From Laccaria trichodermophora (Eukaryota > Basidiomycota > Agaricomycetes > Agaricales > Hydnangiaceae): DNA of 64,000 bases. The notes under the pieces are model-generated. The model was not told where the DNA came from, searched no databases, and saw only the letters and a program-made list of their open reading frames with translations. This document shows positions 1-10,530 of this stretch, piece after piece; position 1 is the stretch's first letter; the number at the start of each line of letters is the position of its first letter. A program made the translations under genes and the position numbers. Location: contig JACTVC010000010.1 of the NCBI GenBank assembly GCA_018417955.1, forward strand, positions 446,763-510,762. The letters are read 5' to 3'.

Positions 1-67
1 GATGACTTTTGTTCCAAACACGGTACACCGTCTTTCCCAACAAATCCGCTTTCTTTCTTCATCCACC

Positions 68-1277
68 ATGTCCTCAGGTTCGTCCCCACCCATCCATCCA
101 CCCGCGCATATACTCACTCACCTTCCTTTCCTTCAGTGTACACCCCGCGTCTCATCGGCGCTGCCAACACTCTCGGTAATCATCCAGTCTATCCTCATCC
201 TCCCGTCATCTCATCGTTTTATCAGATCATCGCGTTTATATCGAGCAAAATGGCTCTGTCATTTCCCCCTTCCATGACATCCCTCTCTTCGCAGATCAGA
301 ACAATGGTATCTTCAACATGATCGTAGAGGTTCCTCGCTGGACCAACGCCAAGATGGAGATTTCCACTGAAGAACCTTTTAATCCTATCAAGCAAGATAT
401 CAAGAAGGGAAGGCTGCGCTACGTCCGAAATTGCTTTCCCCACCACGGCTACATCTGGAACTACGGCGCCTTCCCTCAGGTACGTGCCCGCTTTGCCGCG
501 ATCGTTTTGATCTCATCGCAATGTGTGGTAGACTTGGGAAGATCCCTCCCAGTCTCATGCTGAAACCAAGGCCAAGGGTGACAACGACCCTCTTGATGTC
601 TGTGAAATCGGTGAACAAGTTGGTTACGTCGGACAAGTTAAGCAGGTCAAGGTTCTTGGCATTATGGCTCTTCTCGACGAAGGCGAGACGGACTGGAAAG
701 TTATCGTGGTTGACGTTCAAGACCCTTTGGCTTCAAAATTGAATGACATCGAGGATGTTGAAAGGCACCTACCAGGTCTCATCCGTGCAACCAATGAATG
801 GTTCAGGTTTGATATATATCCTCTGTCTGGTGCCGACAACCCATCAACTTTTTTCCCCCTCTAGGATTTACAAGATTCCCGATGGCAAGCCGGAAAACAC
901 CTTCGCTTTTTCTGGAGAAGCCAAAAACAAGAAATATGCAACCGAGATCATTCACGAGTGTCACGAAGCTTGGCGTCGTCTTATCACTGGGGAAACTCCC
1001 GCGAAAACCGCGACATATGATCTCTCCATGTTTGTCACGCTCATTTCATTTATTAATTTGGCGTTAATACGCCCTTAGTCGTAACATCACAATCCAAAAC
1101 TCTCCTGGCTTCGTTAGGAGGGACGATCCTCAATACACCAACATCCCCCAAGATTCGAGGAAGCCTCCGAGTCCCATCGATCCCTCTGGTAAGTTTTGTT
1201 TTTCTGCTACTCGACAGCCTACTAACAATTCCTTTGCAGTCTCGAAATGGTTCTATATTTCCTCTGCACAAGTCTAG
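68..1277 (+). CDS. IPP1: Inorganic pyrophosphatase
   Basis: Soluble family I pyrophosphatase, which hydrolyses pyrophosphate to two phosphates and so drives biosynthesis forward in the cytosol. Seven exons (68-77, 137-175, 226-479, 532-806, 865-1029, 1079-1188, 1240-1277) join in frame to 296 residues, close to the usual fungal length. The first exon holds only ATG TCC TCA plus one base. Seen in the protein: an early segment reading [20 protein letters not shown], then [14 protein letters not shown], and the metal-binding signature DNDPLD with Asp118, Asp120 and Asp123. It ends [11 protein letters not shown], like other fungal enzymes. Two introns use the less common donor GTTTGT/GTTTGA. The gene converges on POM152, with stop codons about 145 bp apart. 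The identification is secure. Confidence 0.95.
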
Positions 1278-1422
1278 AGATTGGATCGAAGAGCAGTAAC
1301 AAAGAAGTATTCAATAACAAAGTGTTTCGATTATAGATTAGATGTCAAACAGCTGGTGATTTTTGGTGTAGCCCCTACGAATGGATAGCAAGACGACGTT
1401 GTGGTATAAATACAGATAAGGG

Positions 1423-4400
1423 TCAGTGCCGTTGCCTTTCAACACTCGAATCAGGTTGCGCAGGCGGATATCGACAGTAACGATCCGAAATGGAGGTCAC
1501 AGTCCATGTTCCTGATGTTTAATGGTTATCCTGCACTCAATACACAAAAGATTGGGATCTACGCACCCTCTAGAGCCGAAAATATTGAGTACTCATTTGT
1601 AAGAACACGAGAGACAGTATGAGTTTCAAGGACCTTCCCAGGTTTTCCGCCTTTCTTTGGGCTTGGTTCCGATCGTTGGTAAGTAAATGTGAAAGGGGGT
1701 TCTCCGATTAGCGTAAATACTATCTCGGCTTGGTCGCCTACGAGAGATGAATAACAAGTACTGCCAATCACTGAGCAACGTACCTTCATGTATATCCTGG
1801 AATACCCTCTTTCCATGGCCAACTTGAGCTGATGGAAGAGGATGCACAACAAATCTCAAATCCGTAACCACAGCTTTGCACATCTTTTGCTGATGTGCAA
1901 TATGTGTAACCGTGAATTCACCTGGCTGCTGTTGGAGGAGGGAGAAAGGAGAAACTTTTGCCTCTTGCGTGTAAGATTTCCCATTGATTCGGTACCTTGA
2001 ACAGTGCGTCAATTCGAATAGAAAAAAACAAAGAGATTCAACGCAACTTACCCAATAGTCCAGGGTGGAATTCCCTCTAGTTGGAACTGAGATATCCCTC
2101 CAACACAAATATCTTCACGTCGTTCAAATGGTATGATAGCGGCAGTCTCTGCAACATCCACCCAAATAGAACTGTACAATGGATCAGATGTGGATTGAGC
2201 ACAGTTGGACGCGTCGGTCACAGATTCGATGGTGACGATGTGTGCACCAACCGCCATGAAGCTATATGATGGCAAATCGATTTTCCATGCATTAGACGAG
2301 ACCACGACTCTTTCCGTCTTAATCTGACTTGCAGCCAGATTTTTGATGCTGAGCGTTACAGTGAAAGGGGGTGAGCCTTCGAGAAGAATGATTCCATCAG
2401 CAGATGTAGAATCCAAAGGTACGAATGCGTCGTATAGGCAATAAGTCATCCTATTGCGGTTTTTAAAATGGGCGGAAGGGCGCATTGAGACTTGCTGTTC
2501 AAACAATAGTCTTTGTGAACGGGGAATGATTGCATTTGCATGTTTCGCAAGAGGGTATGCGGAGTCTCCGATTTGCTTCACTTCGTAATACATGCGCCCA
2601 GGGGATGAGGTATGGAGCTGGAAGCGCGTGCGAGGTTGAAGGCTGTTGAACGTCGGTTGATCCATGAGCTGCGTTCCCCCTAGTTCATGCCCTTGAGCAA
2701 CATTGTACATAATCTGGAAGGGAGGTCGCCCTGAAAGCTCAAGATCTACGTGATCGTTTAACCCTTCACAGATAGGTCGCAAAATGAAAGACCCGTTATG
2801 CACGTCATATGTTGCATCAACCGCAGGAGAAAGTTTGGCCACTGGACGAGGTAGCCAGTCGACTGTGTAAGTCGTCGCGTCTGTGACCGTCGAGCCTGAG
2901 CACTGTGAATCTACAATCTAGATCATTGCGATGTGATTCAGTGGCGTCGGAAGAAGGGATGAAAAATCTCACATCGATGATTTCGTAGACACCTTTCTCT
3001 GTGACGTGAAGATAGTCATTAGGACTGTTCAGTCTCAACGTCATGACTTTGTCATCGGCGCCTATTCGGCGGTACTTCATACGCCAGGGCTGAACCGTAG
3101 CATTTAGCAGATATCGTCCAATGATCAAGATTACAACGCACTCCGTCACCAGTCAACCGTAAGGGAAGGCTTGCACGATCGCCTTCTGTTATCGTCGTAT
3201 GACGTTCTTGAGTGCTACCATAGAATCGAGCAGTTGGCTAGAAGAGAAAGGTGAGAAGAGCTAGTTATTGGAAGGAAGGTGGTACTAACCCGGACACGTT
3301 TCACATTTACGACGACTCCAGGTACAGAGATAGATCGCCTGCACTTGTAAGCATCCTCCACGCTCACTTCTCGTTATCAGATGGTGCGCGTATCGGAAAT
3401 TTTGGCATGGCTCACCTAGATCAACTTCAAAAGTACCGCCACTCTTCCTCACTGCCTCTGGAATTGTAACTGAGATGATTTCCCTCGGTTTTTCAATTCC
3501 TGTGACGAGCACAGTTTCGGAACTATGAGGGCCGATAATTTGCAAGTCCAAATTCCAGGGACCTGTGCCCTAAAAGGATGCGGAGTGTCAGCAGTGATCC
3601 TTCAATGTACTGATAAAAAAAGTCACTTTAAGATCAACATGTACATCCACTGCATCACCATCACAACTACTGATCAACTTTTTGCTCCGTCCAACGCCAT
3701 GCACGTCAGAGAAGTCAGCGGAAGCAAGAGGGTGAATAAGTTGATCAATGCTTGGGCCATGGAGTTCGACCTTTCTGTAGTTTGCGTCGCTGAGGTGGAC
3801 AAAGGTAAAAGTATAGTGGCCGCTCCGCTCAGGCTGCAAGGTTAATTCGCCTCGGGAGTTAGTAAATTGTTTTGAGAATTCTCGAGGTGGTTCATTATCA
3901 CGCTGCATGCGGTAATGAACCTGGAATGGTGGCGTGCCACGAAGGATGAGGGAAGCTGAAACACCCGTGTCTCCCGAGCTGAAGAAAGTGTTAATGTGAG
4001 GGGTGTACAGAAGGGGCGGAGACATACCACTCATGGATGCGCTTCCACTCAATTTCGGCGGATGGCAACGCCCGCTCGACGACGGTGCAGGTGTAGGGCG
4101 CAAGAACTGTGCCAGAACACCACTACACAAGATTTATCTGAGCGATGAGTAATTGAAAGAGAGCGAAAGATTTTTGTATACCTTCCCCTTAACCCCTGCA
4201 ATAGTGTACTCTCCGGGTGAGCTCGCACGAACACTCAGTTCCCTCCGATCTCCTTGTGTCTTCAACGTTTTCTTCCAAGGTCTAAGCCTCATATTGGCCG
4301 CAACGCTGTCGGCATCGGTGAGAGGCTGGTACTTCACATAGACTTCCCAAGGTGCATCCAAATCATCAGCCTCAACTGCTTTGATCGATAAAGTCGCCTC

Positions 4401-5965
4401 TGAACCAATCAACAAAGGGGTTGGAGCATCAGAGCTGCAGTGATCAAATGATATGGCAGGTTTTCTCAAGACAACGAAAGACCTTGTTGTCTTCGTCTTA
4501 CTTATAGATTGGCTTGCTGTGGCGAGATCATGTTCTGAACGCACAACATTGCCAACACCATCCGTGATTTCCTCCAGAGCATACACATACGTTCCCGGTT
4601 CGTCAAGAGAGACGGTCAGAGGAATTTTCAAAGCCAGGGATGAAGGGTTCCCCTTTTCGGAAACCTCCTGTGATAGGCCTGGATGAGTGTCTTCTGAGCC
4701 CCGACGATGGTCTGTTTCAATTCCTTCCACCAAAATTTGCTCCCGAACTCCATTTATGGTCTTGAGCCATCTTATGCTTAATGGTGGGACCCCGCGGACA
4801 TCGATCATCAGTTTGATATCAGTGTCCTGACCTGCGCAGCGAATGGTGTCATTGGTACTTTGCACATCCTCGACGAAGGCTACTTCAGGGCAAGGTACAA
4901 CCACGACCTCGGAATGAGATAATCGCGCTTCAATACCAGATACATCCAATACATGTTCCAGGCGTATGGTGCCCGGTCGAGCAAGTCGGAGGTAAACCAT
5001 TGACTGCGACTTCTGCAGCATGGATTGGGAATTTTGCTCGTGCGACTCGTCGTCGTCGTCGTATTCGTCGCGATCTTCGGGAGTTCGAAGACGAGAGGGC
5101 TTCGCCTGCTCATCACGAAAGGCTTGTGAAATGGCTTTGATGTCCTTCGCACTGATTTCAACCAGTTCAACCTTGCGGTGCGCTACATCTGTCGGATACC
5201 CCAATGGAGTGATTGAATACTTGAGGCTAGACGGATTGGTGTTATTGAGAAGGACAGGCACATGGATTACACTCGTTGGTGTCGACAGACAAAAATTGAC
5301 TGCCTGGGGGTTCATTTGGGCTGTGCTAATTGGAGACATGCGAACGGTATGTTGGCCAAGCAGGTGAGTATCTCTTGAGCCTGCTGATTGAGAAAGCAAT
5401 CCAAAGGTGAATGGCGCCACAACATCGTAAAAACTGAATGGTTCGGGAGTGGAAGGTATATCAGGGCTCCCTGTGCGACGCGTTGAACTAAATTGAATTG
5501 ATATAGGATTGTCACATACTTGGAAATACAGCCGCTAGAGAGCCACCGCTGAACAGAGCTGGAACATTGAGACTTATTCCTCCAAACATGATTCCGTCCA
5601 AAAACCATAGTAGACATATTTGAAGCAAAACACTTGCTTTGCTGTAATTGAGCCGCGGTATTCGAAGTTGGGAGAGAAGGAAGCAATATGAGAAATCCAC
5701 GAAGAGCCACTTGGCACAAATCGTGAGCCTTTCACTCGGAGATGCCAATGACCTGAGAAAATCGAGGAGTTTAATTGCCTACGTGCCAGTGAATGCTTCT
5801 GTGAGCAACTCAAGTCATCGTAAAGGGAATATATGTACACACTTGACAAAGAAGCCCGAGACTCAAATAGTAAAGCCTCTGTGATGGCGCATCCAGGTAC
5901 TTTTCAGGTATCAGAGGTTGCTTTTGTTGTTGCGGCACCCGCGAGGGATGGCGGTTGAAGAGCAT
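1423..5965 (-). CDS. POM152: Nuclear pore membrane glycoprotein Pom152
   Basis: Pore-membrane nucleoporin that forms the luminal ring of the nuclear pore complex. The start is ATG at 5965, beginning MLFNRHPSRVPQQQ, followed by the family motif PLIPEKYLDAPSQRLYYLSL. Next comes a transmembrane block containing WLFVDFSYCFLLSQLRIPRL. The long luminal part carries at least seven immunoglobulin-like repeats, each marked by a strand motif such as GTPPFQV, GRPPFQI, GSPPFTV, GIPPWTI, GEPPFTF, GVPPLSI and GTGPWNL. After the last long exon a small intron near 1520-1560 leads to a final exon encoding GTWTVTSISDRYCRYPP and a stop at 1423. The exon borders between about 5730 and 5850 are uncertain; a tiny exon there can be read in more than one way. 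A run of Asp/Glu codons lies near 5045. Confidence 0.92.
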
Positions 5966-6222
5966 TGATGAAATTCAAGTTGGAGAGGATGATGTTGCAC
6001 ATGTGACCGTACAGACAATGGATCCTTATGTAATTGACTTGAATCTTATCATGAGGACCACTTTGATAGTATATTGGTACAAGCATCTCTTCTCAATCGC
6101 CTACTTTTGTAGCGCTCACAGCAAACAAATATCTGTCAAGCCCTACAAGGCCACGAGTCATACACGTGTAAGCGCTTGTTTTTACTGCGCTTAAGAGAAG
6201 TCCACCACCCAGCACAGCATCA
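5966..6222. promoter_or_regulatory. Shared divergent promoter, POM152 / RNase III-like gene
   Basis: This 257-bp stretch separates two start codons pointing away from each other and must hold both promoters. I see no convincing conserved box. A 60-codon minus-strand reading frame overlapping it (5904-6086) is an extension of the POM152 first exon in another frame and is not coding. Confidence 0.5.
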
Positions 6223-7235
6223 ATGGCCAACCTCCCGCCTCTTCCTAAGATTGAAGGGGACATCGACCTTCTTCTCGATGTCTACACTCATAGCTCGCTA
6301 AGGTTTGATGGAGCTCCGATGAACGACGATTATGGTAGCACAGACAGACTCGTTGAACTTGGAGAAAAGGTCCTCGAGCTAGTCGTAACAAACCATTTCT
6401 ATTTGGAAAAGCCGTTCCTTGATAGCGAGCAAATACAAGTAAGCCTTCCATGTATTGATAGGCGTTGTTGAAGATCATGGATATCTTTCAGATAAAGAGA
6501 GCAGAGGCTCTGTCTGATGCCAATATCGATCAGTGGATAGATGCATATGGCCTCAAGGGCAAGCTGCGATTTGCACCTGGAAATCCCGAATTGATTAACA
6601 ATCAAAAGGTAGCTCTGCTAGCTCTCAGGAATGACATTAACAGAGTCACTAACCCTGTAATCACTAGGAAATGCGCAAGTTCTTCAATACTTATGTTGGT
6701 GCTTTGTACATACGCAACGGGATAGAGATTATCCAGGGGTGGATATCTCGCTTGATAAACCCAAATTTAGAGATGGAATATCAAGTGGCCCCTCCTCAGA
6801 AAAGTAACAACTCAGGCTATCAGTCGCCACCGCCGCCTTTAACACAGCCGCCTCCATTGCCTGTGTTCCCACCAAGCCCATCAACTTATGGAGCCATCTC
6901 CAGTTTAGTATCTTTAGCACTAGTCAATCAAACAGCAGCGCAGAGGGGATACCAAGTTACGTACCCTGCTGAACAAACTGGTCCTCCTCATCAACCAACG
7001 TGGACCGTCAAATGCTGTTGTGAGTATTTGTCGCTGCTGTATGCATAGGTCACTCTAACGAAGGACTTCTTAGTAAACTCGCAAGAATGTGGTCGTGGTG
7101 TAGGGAAAAGTCAGAAGATAGCCAAAGAAGAGGCTGCGCGGCAAGCGTGGGTCAAGATGGGCTGGGGACCTCGTAAGTCTTTATGTGACTTGAGGTCGTC
7201 ATTACTTCAGCTAACATCTACACGCAGATGCTTGA
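6223..7235 (+). CDS. RNase III-fold and dsRNA-binding domain protein, catalytic residues lost
   Basis: Five exons (6223-6438, 6492-6608, 6668-7019, 7074-7172, 7228-7235) join to 263 residues. Residues about 12-140 resemble an RNase III domain: THSSLRF at 22-28, then DRLVELGEKVL at 41-51 in place of the classical signature, and YVGALYIRNG near 120-129 in place of the second active-site segment. A Pro-rich linker (SPPPPLTQPPPLPVFPPSP) follows, and the last 60 residues look like a dsRNA-binding domain ending GVGKSQKIAKEEAARQAWVK. The four acidic residues that bind Mg2+ in active enzymes appear as Val44, Glu48, Lys115 and Asn118, so cleavage activity is unlikely. Known inactive relatives include the mitochondrial ribosomal protein mL44; whether this is that protein is not clear, and no obvious targeting peptide is visible. 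Confidence 0.8.
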
Positions 7236-7442
7236 GTATCTCATACTATATATGTTCATTTCCACCGGAGGCATGCACTAGGGCAGTTGAAAGTCAACTG
7301 CTTTGGTGCTTGCCTCCGATGTTAGGCTGCATTCCTTTATTACTGTACCAATAGCTTGGGGATCGAACTATTACCCTCGGACAAAAAAGAACTTTGTATT
7401 GCAATGCTACTCCAATGTTCATGTACTTTGCAAATCAGACGG

Positions 7443-8180
7443 TCAGCTTAGAACCCAAAATAGCAAATACAAGCCTGCTAAGCCTAATAGAATCTTTACT
7501 TGTGAGTCGAGCTTCGTCACGCCGCCAGCTGCCTTGTCCAGGGTCTGTTTGGCATCTCTCGCTAGATCTGGTGGTGCTGTCCCGCCACTGAGAGTCTGGC
7601 CTTTGCCGGAGAACGCGGACGTTGAAACTGAAGACGATGAATGACGGCGGAGACCCTCTTCAAGAGCACTTCAGAATGTGAGGATTGAGGTCACTGGACA
7701 TAAGGAAAGAATGATTTCCTGCTCACGCTCTATCAGCCCCCCTTACTTGCCCGACCTTGTCGCTGCCCAGCAGAAAAATAAACGTCGGCCTGACGAACAT
7801 GTAAGTGAATTGTTAGCAATGAAAAAGGTAGGCAACAGATACATCGCAGACACGGAATAGAGTGAAGCAACCTCCTTAGCGGCATCCACGTCGCACTTTA
7901 GGAAGTTCACATTCTTGTATTGCTTGGAAAGGGATTCAAACGTTGGGGCAATGGCGTGACAAGGTCCACACCTGTATAGTATAGTTACTGAGCGCTCAGA
8001 AGGTCAATGTCCGACGATCCTTACCATGTTGCATGGAAGTCGATCACCTAGAATATAATTACAACCAGTTCAATAAGAAACGAAAGACAAAGATTGTGTT
8101 CATACGGTGAGCTTATCCTTGGACTTTGACAAAATCCCATTCAGTTGGGATATAGACGTCAAGTGGGTAATGGTCGACAT
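7443..8180 (-). CDS. Thioredoxin with C-terminal transmembrane anchor
   Basis: Disulfide reductase of the thioredoxin family. Joining exons from ATG at 8180 gives about 171 residues. The first part reads MSTITHLTSISQLNGIL, then VIDFHATWCGPCHAIAP with the redox pair at Cys34 and Cys37, and the cis-proline segment SAMPTFIFL. After the fold (about residue 105) comes a Ser/Gly-rich linker, a short charged helix, and a final hydrophobic stretch VKILLGLAGLYLLFWVLS that ends the protein. That layout suggests a tail-anchored protein with its thioredoxin domain facing the cytosol. The frame stays open upstream of 8180, but the extra N-terminal residues do not look like a thioredoxin. It converges on the RNase III-like gene with about 207 bp between stops. 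Confidence 0.9.
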
Positions 8181-8775
8181 ATATTTATTGAATGACCTGG
8201 TGATTAGGGGTCTTTTGTCTTCTTGGTGATGTGTTCGAAGAGCAAGTCTAGACGTTTGAGCGTTTGACGTTGAACGTTTATAAATGTTCAGAGCTCGAGT
8301 TGGTACATCAATGAGGGTGTTGCACCGTATGTAAGAAATGTGTAAGAGCTGTGTCAAAGTTGCGTTGGTGTTGCGTGTCACACCGCGTCGACTCATGCCA
8401 TCACCTACTGATGTCCACTGAATTCATCTATGGTTCTGTCCGAATCTTGGAGTACTAGTAAGAAGTGAAGCTAGTGAAATGCATAATAAAGTACAAGTCC
8501 AAGATGTTGTAGGAACCGACATCACACTTACAGCTTACCAGCCGCACTACCGATGGCGTAGACGAACAAATCTCGGAATTCCTTTAAGACGGATGACAAC
8601 TCAATGAGAACTTGCGCTCAACTTGCACTTGGGTAGGATTAGTTCAAAAAGCCGACATCAAGGGCAGTGTGGTTAAAATATACTGCGAAATCTCGCATTG
8701 GCGCAAACTTGACGTGTAGGGCGGCTGTACTGGTTGTTGCGTGAGCTCGCCAACTAGCGAGGCCCGGTGGTGGCT
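8181..8775. other. Intergenic region between thioredoxin and the 528-residue orphan
   Basis: This 595-bp gap should hold the thioredoxin promoter and the 3' end of the upstream orphan gene, both on the minus strand. I see no convincing complete gene. A short minus-strand frame at about 8540-8620 reads KEFRDLFVYAIGSAAG and is followed directly by a good splice donor (GTAAGC), but no in-frame start codon was found. It could be a piece of a very small gene or a leader exon. Confidence 0.4.
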
Positions 8776-10362
8776 TTAGTTTGAGACATTTAGAGGGCCC
8801 ATGTTCTGCTTCGCCGCTGCCGCAATCAAAATCCCATTTTGTGGCGTGACTGGATCTTTAAAGAGTTGCCTTTGAATGCCGTGTGAATGAGCTCGCCTGT
8901 GAAAACTCCAAGCCGACACATGGCGTGGCGCGTCGGCACGAGACGATATTACAGGCTCTGCGAATGCTGGTGGTTGGAGTTTCTCGGCCACCAATTTTGG
9001 TGCGACCGACTTTTTGAAAACGTGCACGACGTCGATCCTCTTGCCTTTGGAGGGATGCAGCAACCAGGGAGAGCAGGAAAATGTCAACGGTGTAAGAGTT
9101 TTCTCCCCGTCGATGATCCTGCCAGATGCGTCGATTCTATCGTCAACAACGTAGTCGAATTGCCACCTGAGCTTGATTGGTTCGAACTCTTCGTGACTTG
9201 AGCCATCAAAATCGAGGACAGAAGTTGGCAGAGAAGACATCTCGACCCCGTGGATCGAGTATACCCCGTTCGATTTGAGAGTTAAGCGCGCTTGTCTCGA
9301 AACGAAATCTCGTTTTTGTTCCCCATTGATCGTAACGCGTCGAAGAAGAGGCAAACCATCGAAGGGTGCGTAATGAAAGTGGTAGATCTGCCTGGATATT
9401 GGCTTGAATTCCATTACAAGAGAATCCGTATCTTTTGGGCACACACGGTTGTGGAATATTCCCGAATTTTTGAAGGAGGGCTGTACAGATCGAAAGCCCT
9501 CTTGATCGATCAAGAGATCGACAGAAAGACCATCAAGCCACATGAATTCGTGATCCTGACGGCGACGAGAAGAGGCAAGCCTTATATCATTCGAACAAAG
9601 AGAGATGGGCCACTGTGGTTGTTGTATGTTTGCATCGGCCGGTTTGGGGGGAAGCTTGAAGTCATGAAAGGTAGCTGGCGGTACAGTGCGATGAGGTGGA
9701 CACTCCTCTTCACGGGCAATGTGTGAAACATGTGGGCCTGTCTTGTTTACAAACTTAGTGACATGCCCAGCGAAACTTGTATCAGGTACAAAATGGGCAG
9801 GAACTTCAGACGGCGAATGCGGTATCCCGCAGGTGATTTGGGTAGAGCTTCCAAGGGAAATTTGAGCTGGGGCGCCACAATATCGGTTGCTTCGTCTCGA
9901 AAAATTGTCTTGGTAGAGTTCGGAATCAGCTGGCATCGTATCTTCATGGATCGCATGTTTTCCGTTCATGGAAACTGAGGAGAGAGACGAAATAGTGTTC
10001 ACAGTCCTAGAACAATCTACTGCTACATCTCCTCCTCGCCTTGAAACAATCTCCGCAGTTTGACCTTCAGGAGAAGAGGGGGTTTCGCAGGCTAGGCCAA
10101 AGGTGAGAACAGAATCTGTGCTTTCCAAACATGGAGAGACTGGTGACGGCCTAGTTCGATCTGTGCTATCAGTAGACGGATCATCAAAAATGAGGATGGG
10201 AATGTCGCTTAAGCTCCAGGCTGAGCATATTTCATGCGAGGTCAGGATGGGCGACGGCGGCAAGGACGGCGGCGGTAGCGAATCCAACGCGAGGAAAACA
10301 GATGAAGGGGGAAGCCTGTCGTCATCAAGCGGTAAAACATTCTTGTTGAACGCCAAAGACAT
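8776..10362 (-). CDS. Uncharacterised 528-residue protein, single exon
   Basis: One uninterrupted reading frame, unusual in this intron-rich window. I do not recognise a named family. The N-terminal half (about residues 1-230) is rich in Ser, Pro, Thr and acidic residues and probably disordered; it contains a proline run near residues 29-40. The second half (about 245-470) looks folded, with alternating hydrophobic residues and segments such as MWLDGLSVDLLIDQEG, FHYAPFDGLPLLRRVTING and LRWQFDYVVDDRIDASGR, suggesting a beta-rich domain. No signal peptide or membrane segment is seen. Long antisense frames across the gene are shadows. It lies between ALG9 and the thioredoxin gene, all on the minus strand. 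Confidence 0.75.
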   Translation of the reverse strand: MSLAFNKNVLPLDDDRLPPSSVFLALDSLPPPSLPPSPILTSHEICSAWSLSDIPILIFDDPSTDSTDRTRPSPVSPCLESTDSVLTFGLACETPSSPEGQTAEIVSRRGGDVAVDCSRTVNTISSLSSVSMNGKHAIHEDTMPADSELYQDNFSRRSNRYCGAPAQISLGSSTQITCGIPHSPSEVPAHFVPDTSFAGHVTKFVNKTGPHVSHIAREEECPPHRTVPPATFHDFKLPPKPADANIQQPQWPISLCSNDIRLASSRRRQDHEFMWLDGLSVDLLIDQEGFRSVQPSFKNSGIFHNRVCPKDTDSLVMEFKPISRQIYHFHYAPFDGLPLLRRVTINGEQKRDFVSRQARLTLKSNGVYSIHGVEMSSLPTSVLDFDGSSHEEFEPIKLRWQFDYVVDDRIDASGRIIDGEKTLTPLTFSCSPWLLHPSKGKRIDVVHVFKKSVAPKLVAEKLQPPAFAEPVISSRADAPRHVSAWSFHRRAHSHGIQRQLFKDPVTPQNGILIAAAAKQNMGPLNVSN

Positions 10363-10530
10363 CGCCTTTCAACAAATCGCTCTGGGTATGAAAGGAGGAG
10401 ATGCCACTGAAAGAATTGAAGTGACAAGTCTGGTAGTCGCCATGAAATCGAAGGAAGCTCTTGCCAAATATCAGCAAGCAAACAGAATTATTATGCATTT
10501 CAATAAATTTACGTTACTCTAGAATATATC

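Noticed and set aside
5020..5367. 115-codon plus-strand frame with a Ser run (DSSSSSYSSRSS)
   Set aside because: It is the antisense of the POM152 Asp/Glu-rich stretch.
8181..8396. N-terminal extension of the thioredoxin frame
   Set aside because: It is open upstream of ATG 8180 but does not resemble a thioredoxin start, and the spliced start at 8180 fits the family.
9292..9726. 144-codon plus-strand frame inside the 528-residue orphan gene
   Set aside because: It is antisense to a long, well-formed minus-strand frame and shows no domain.
10103..10522. 139-codon plus-strand frame across the start of the orphan gene
   Set aside because: It overlaps the minus-strand start and is rich in Gly/Ser from antisense codons, so it looks like a shadow.
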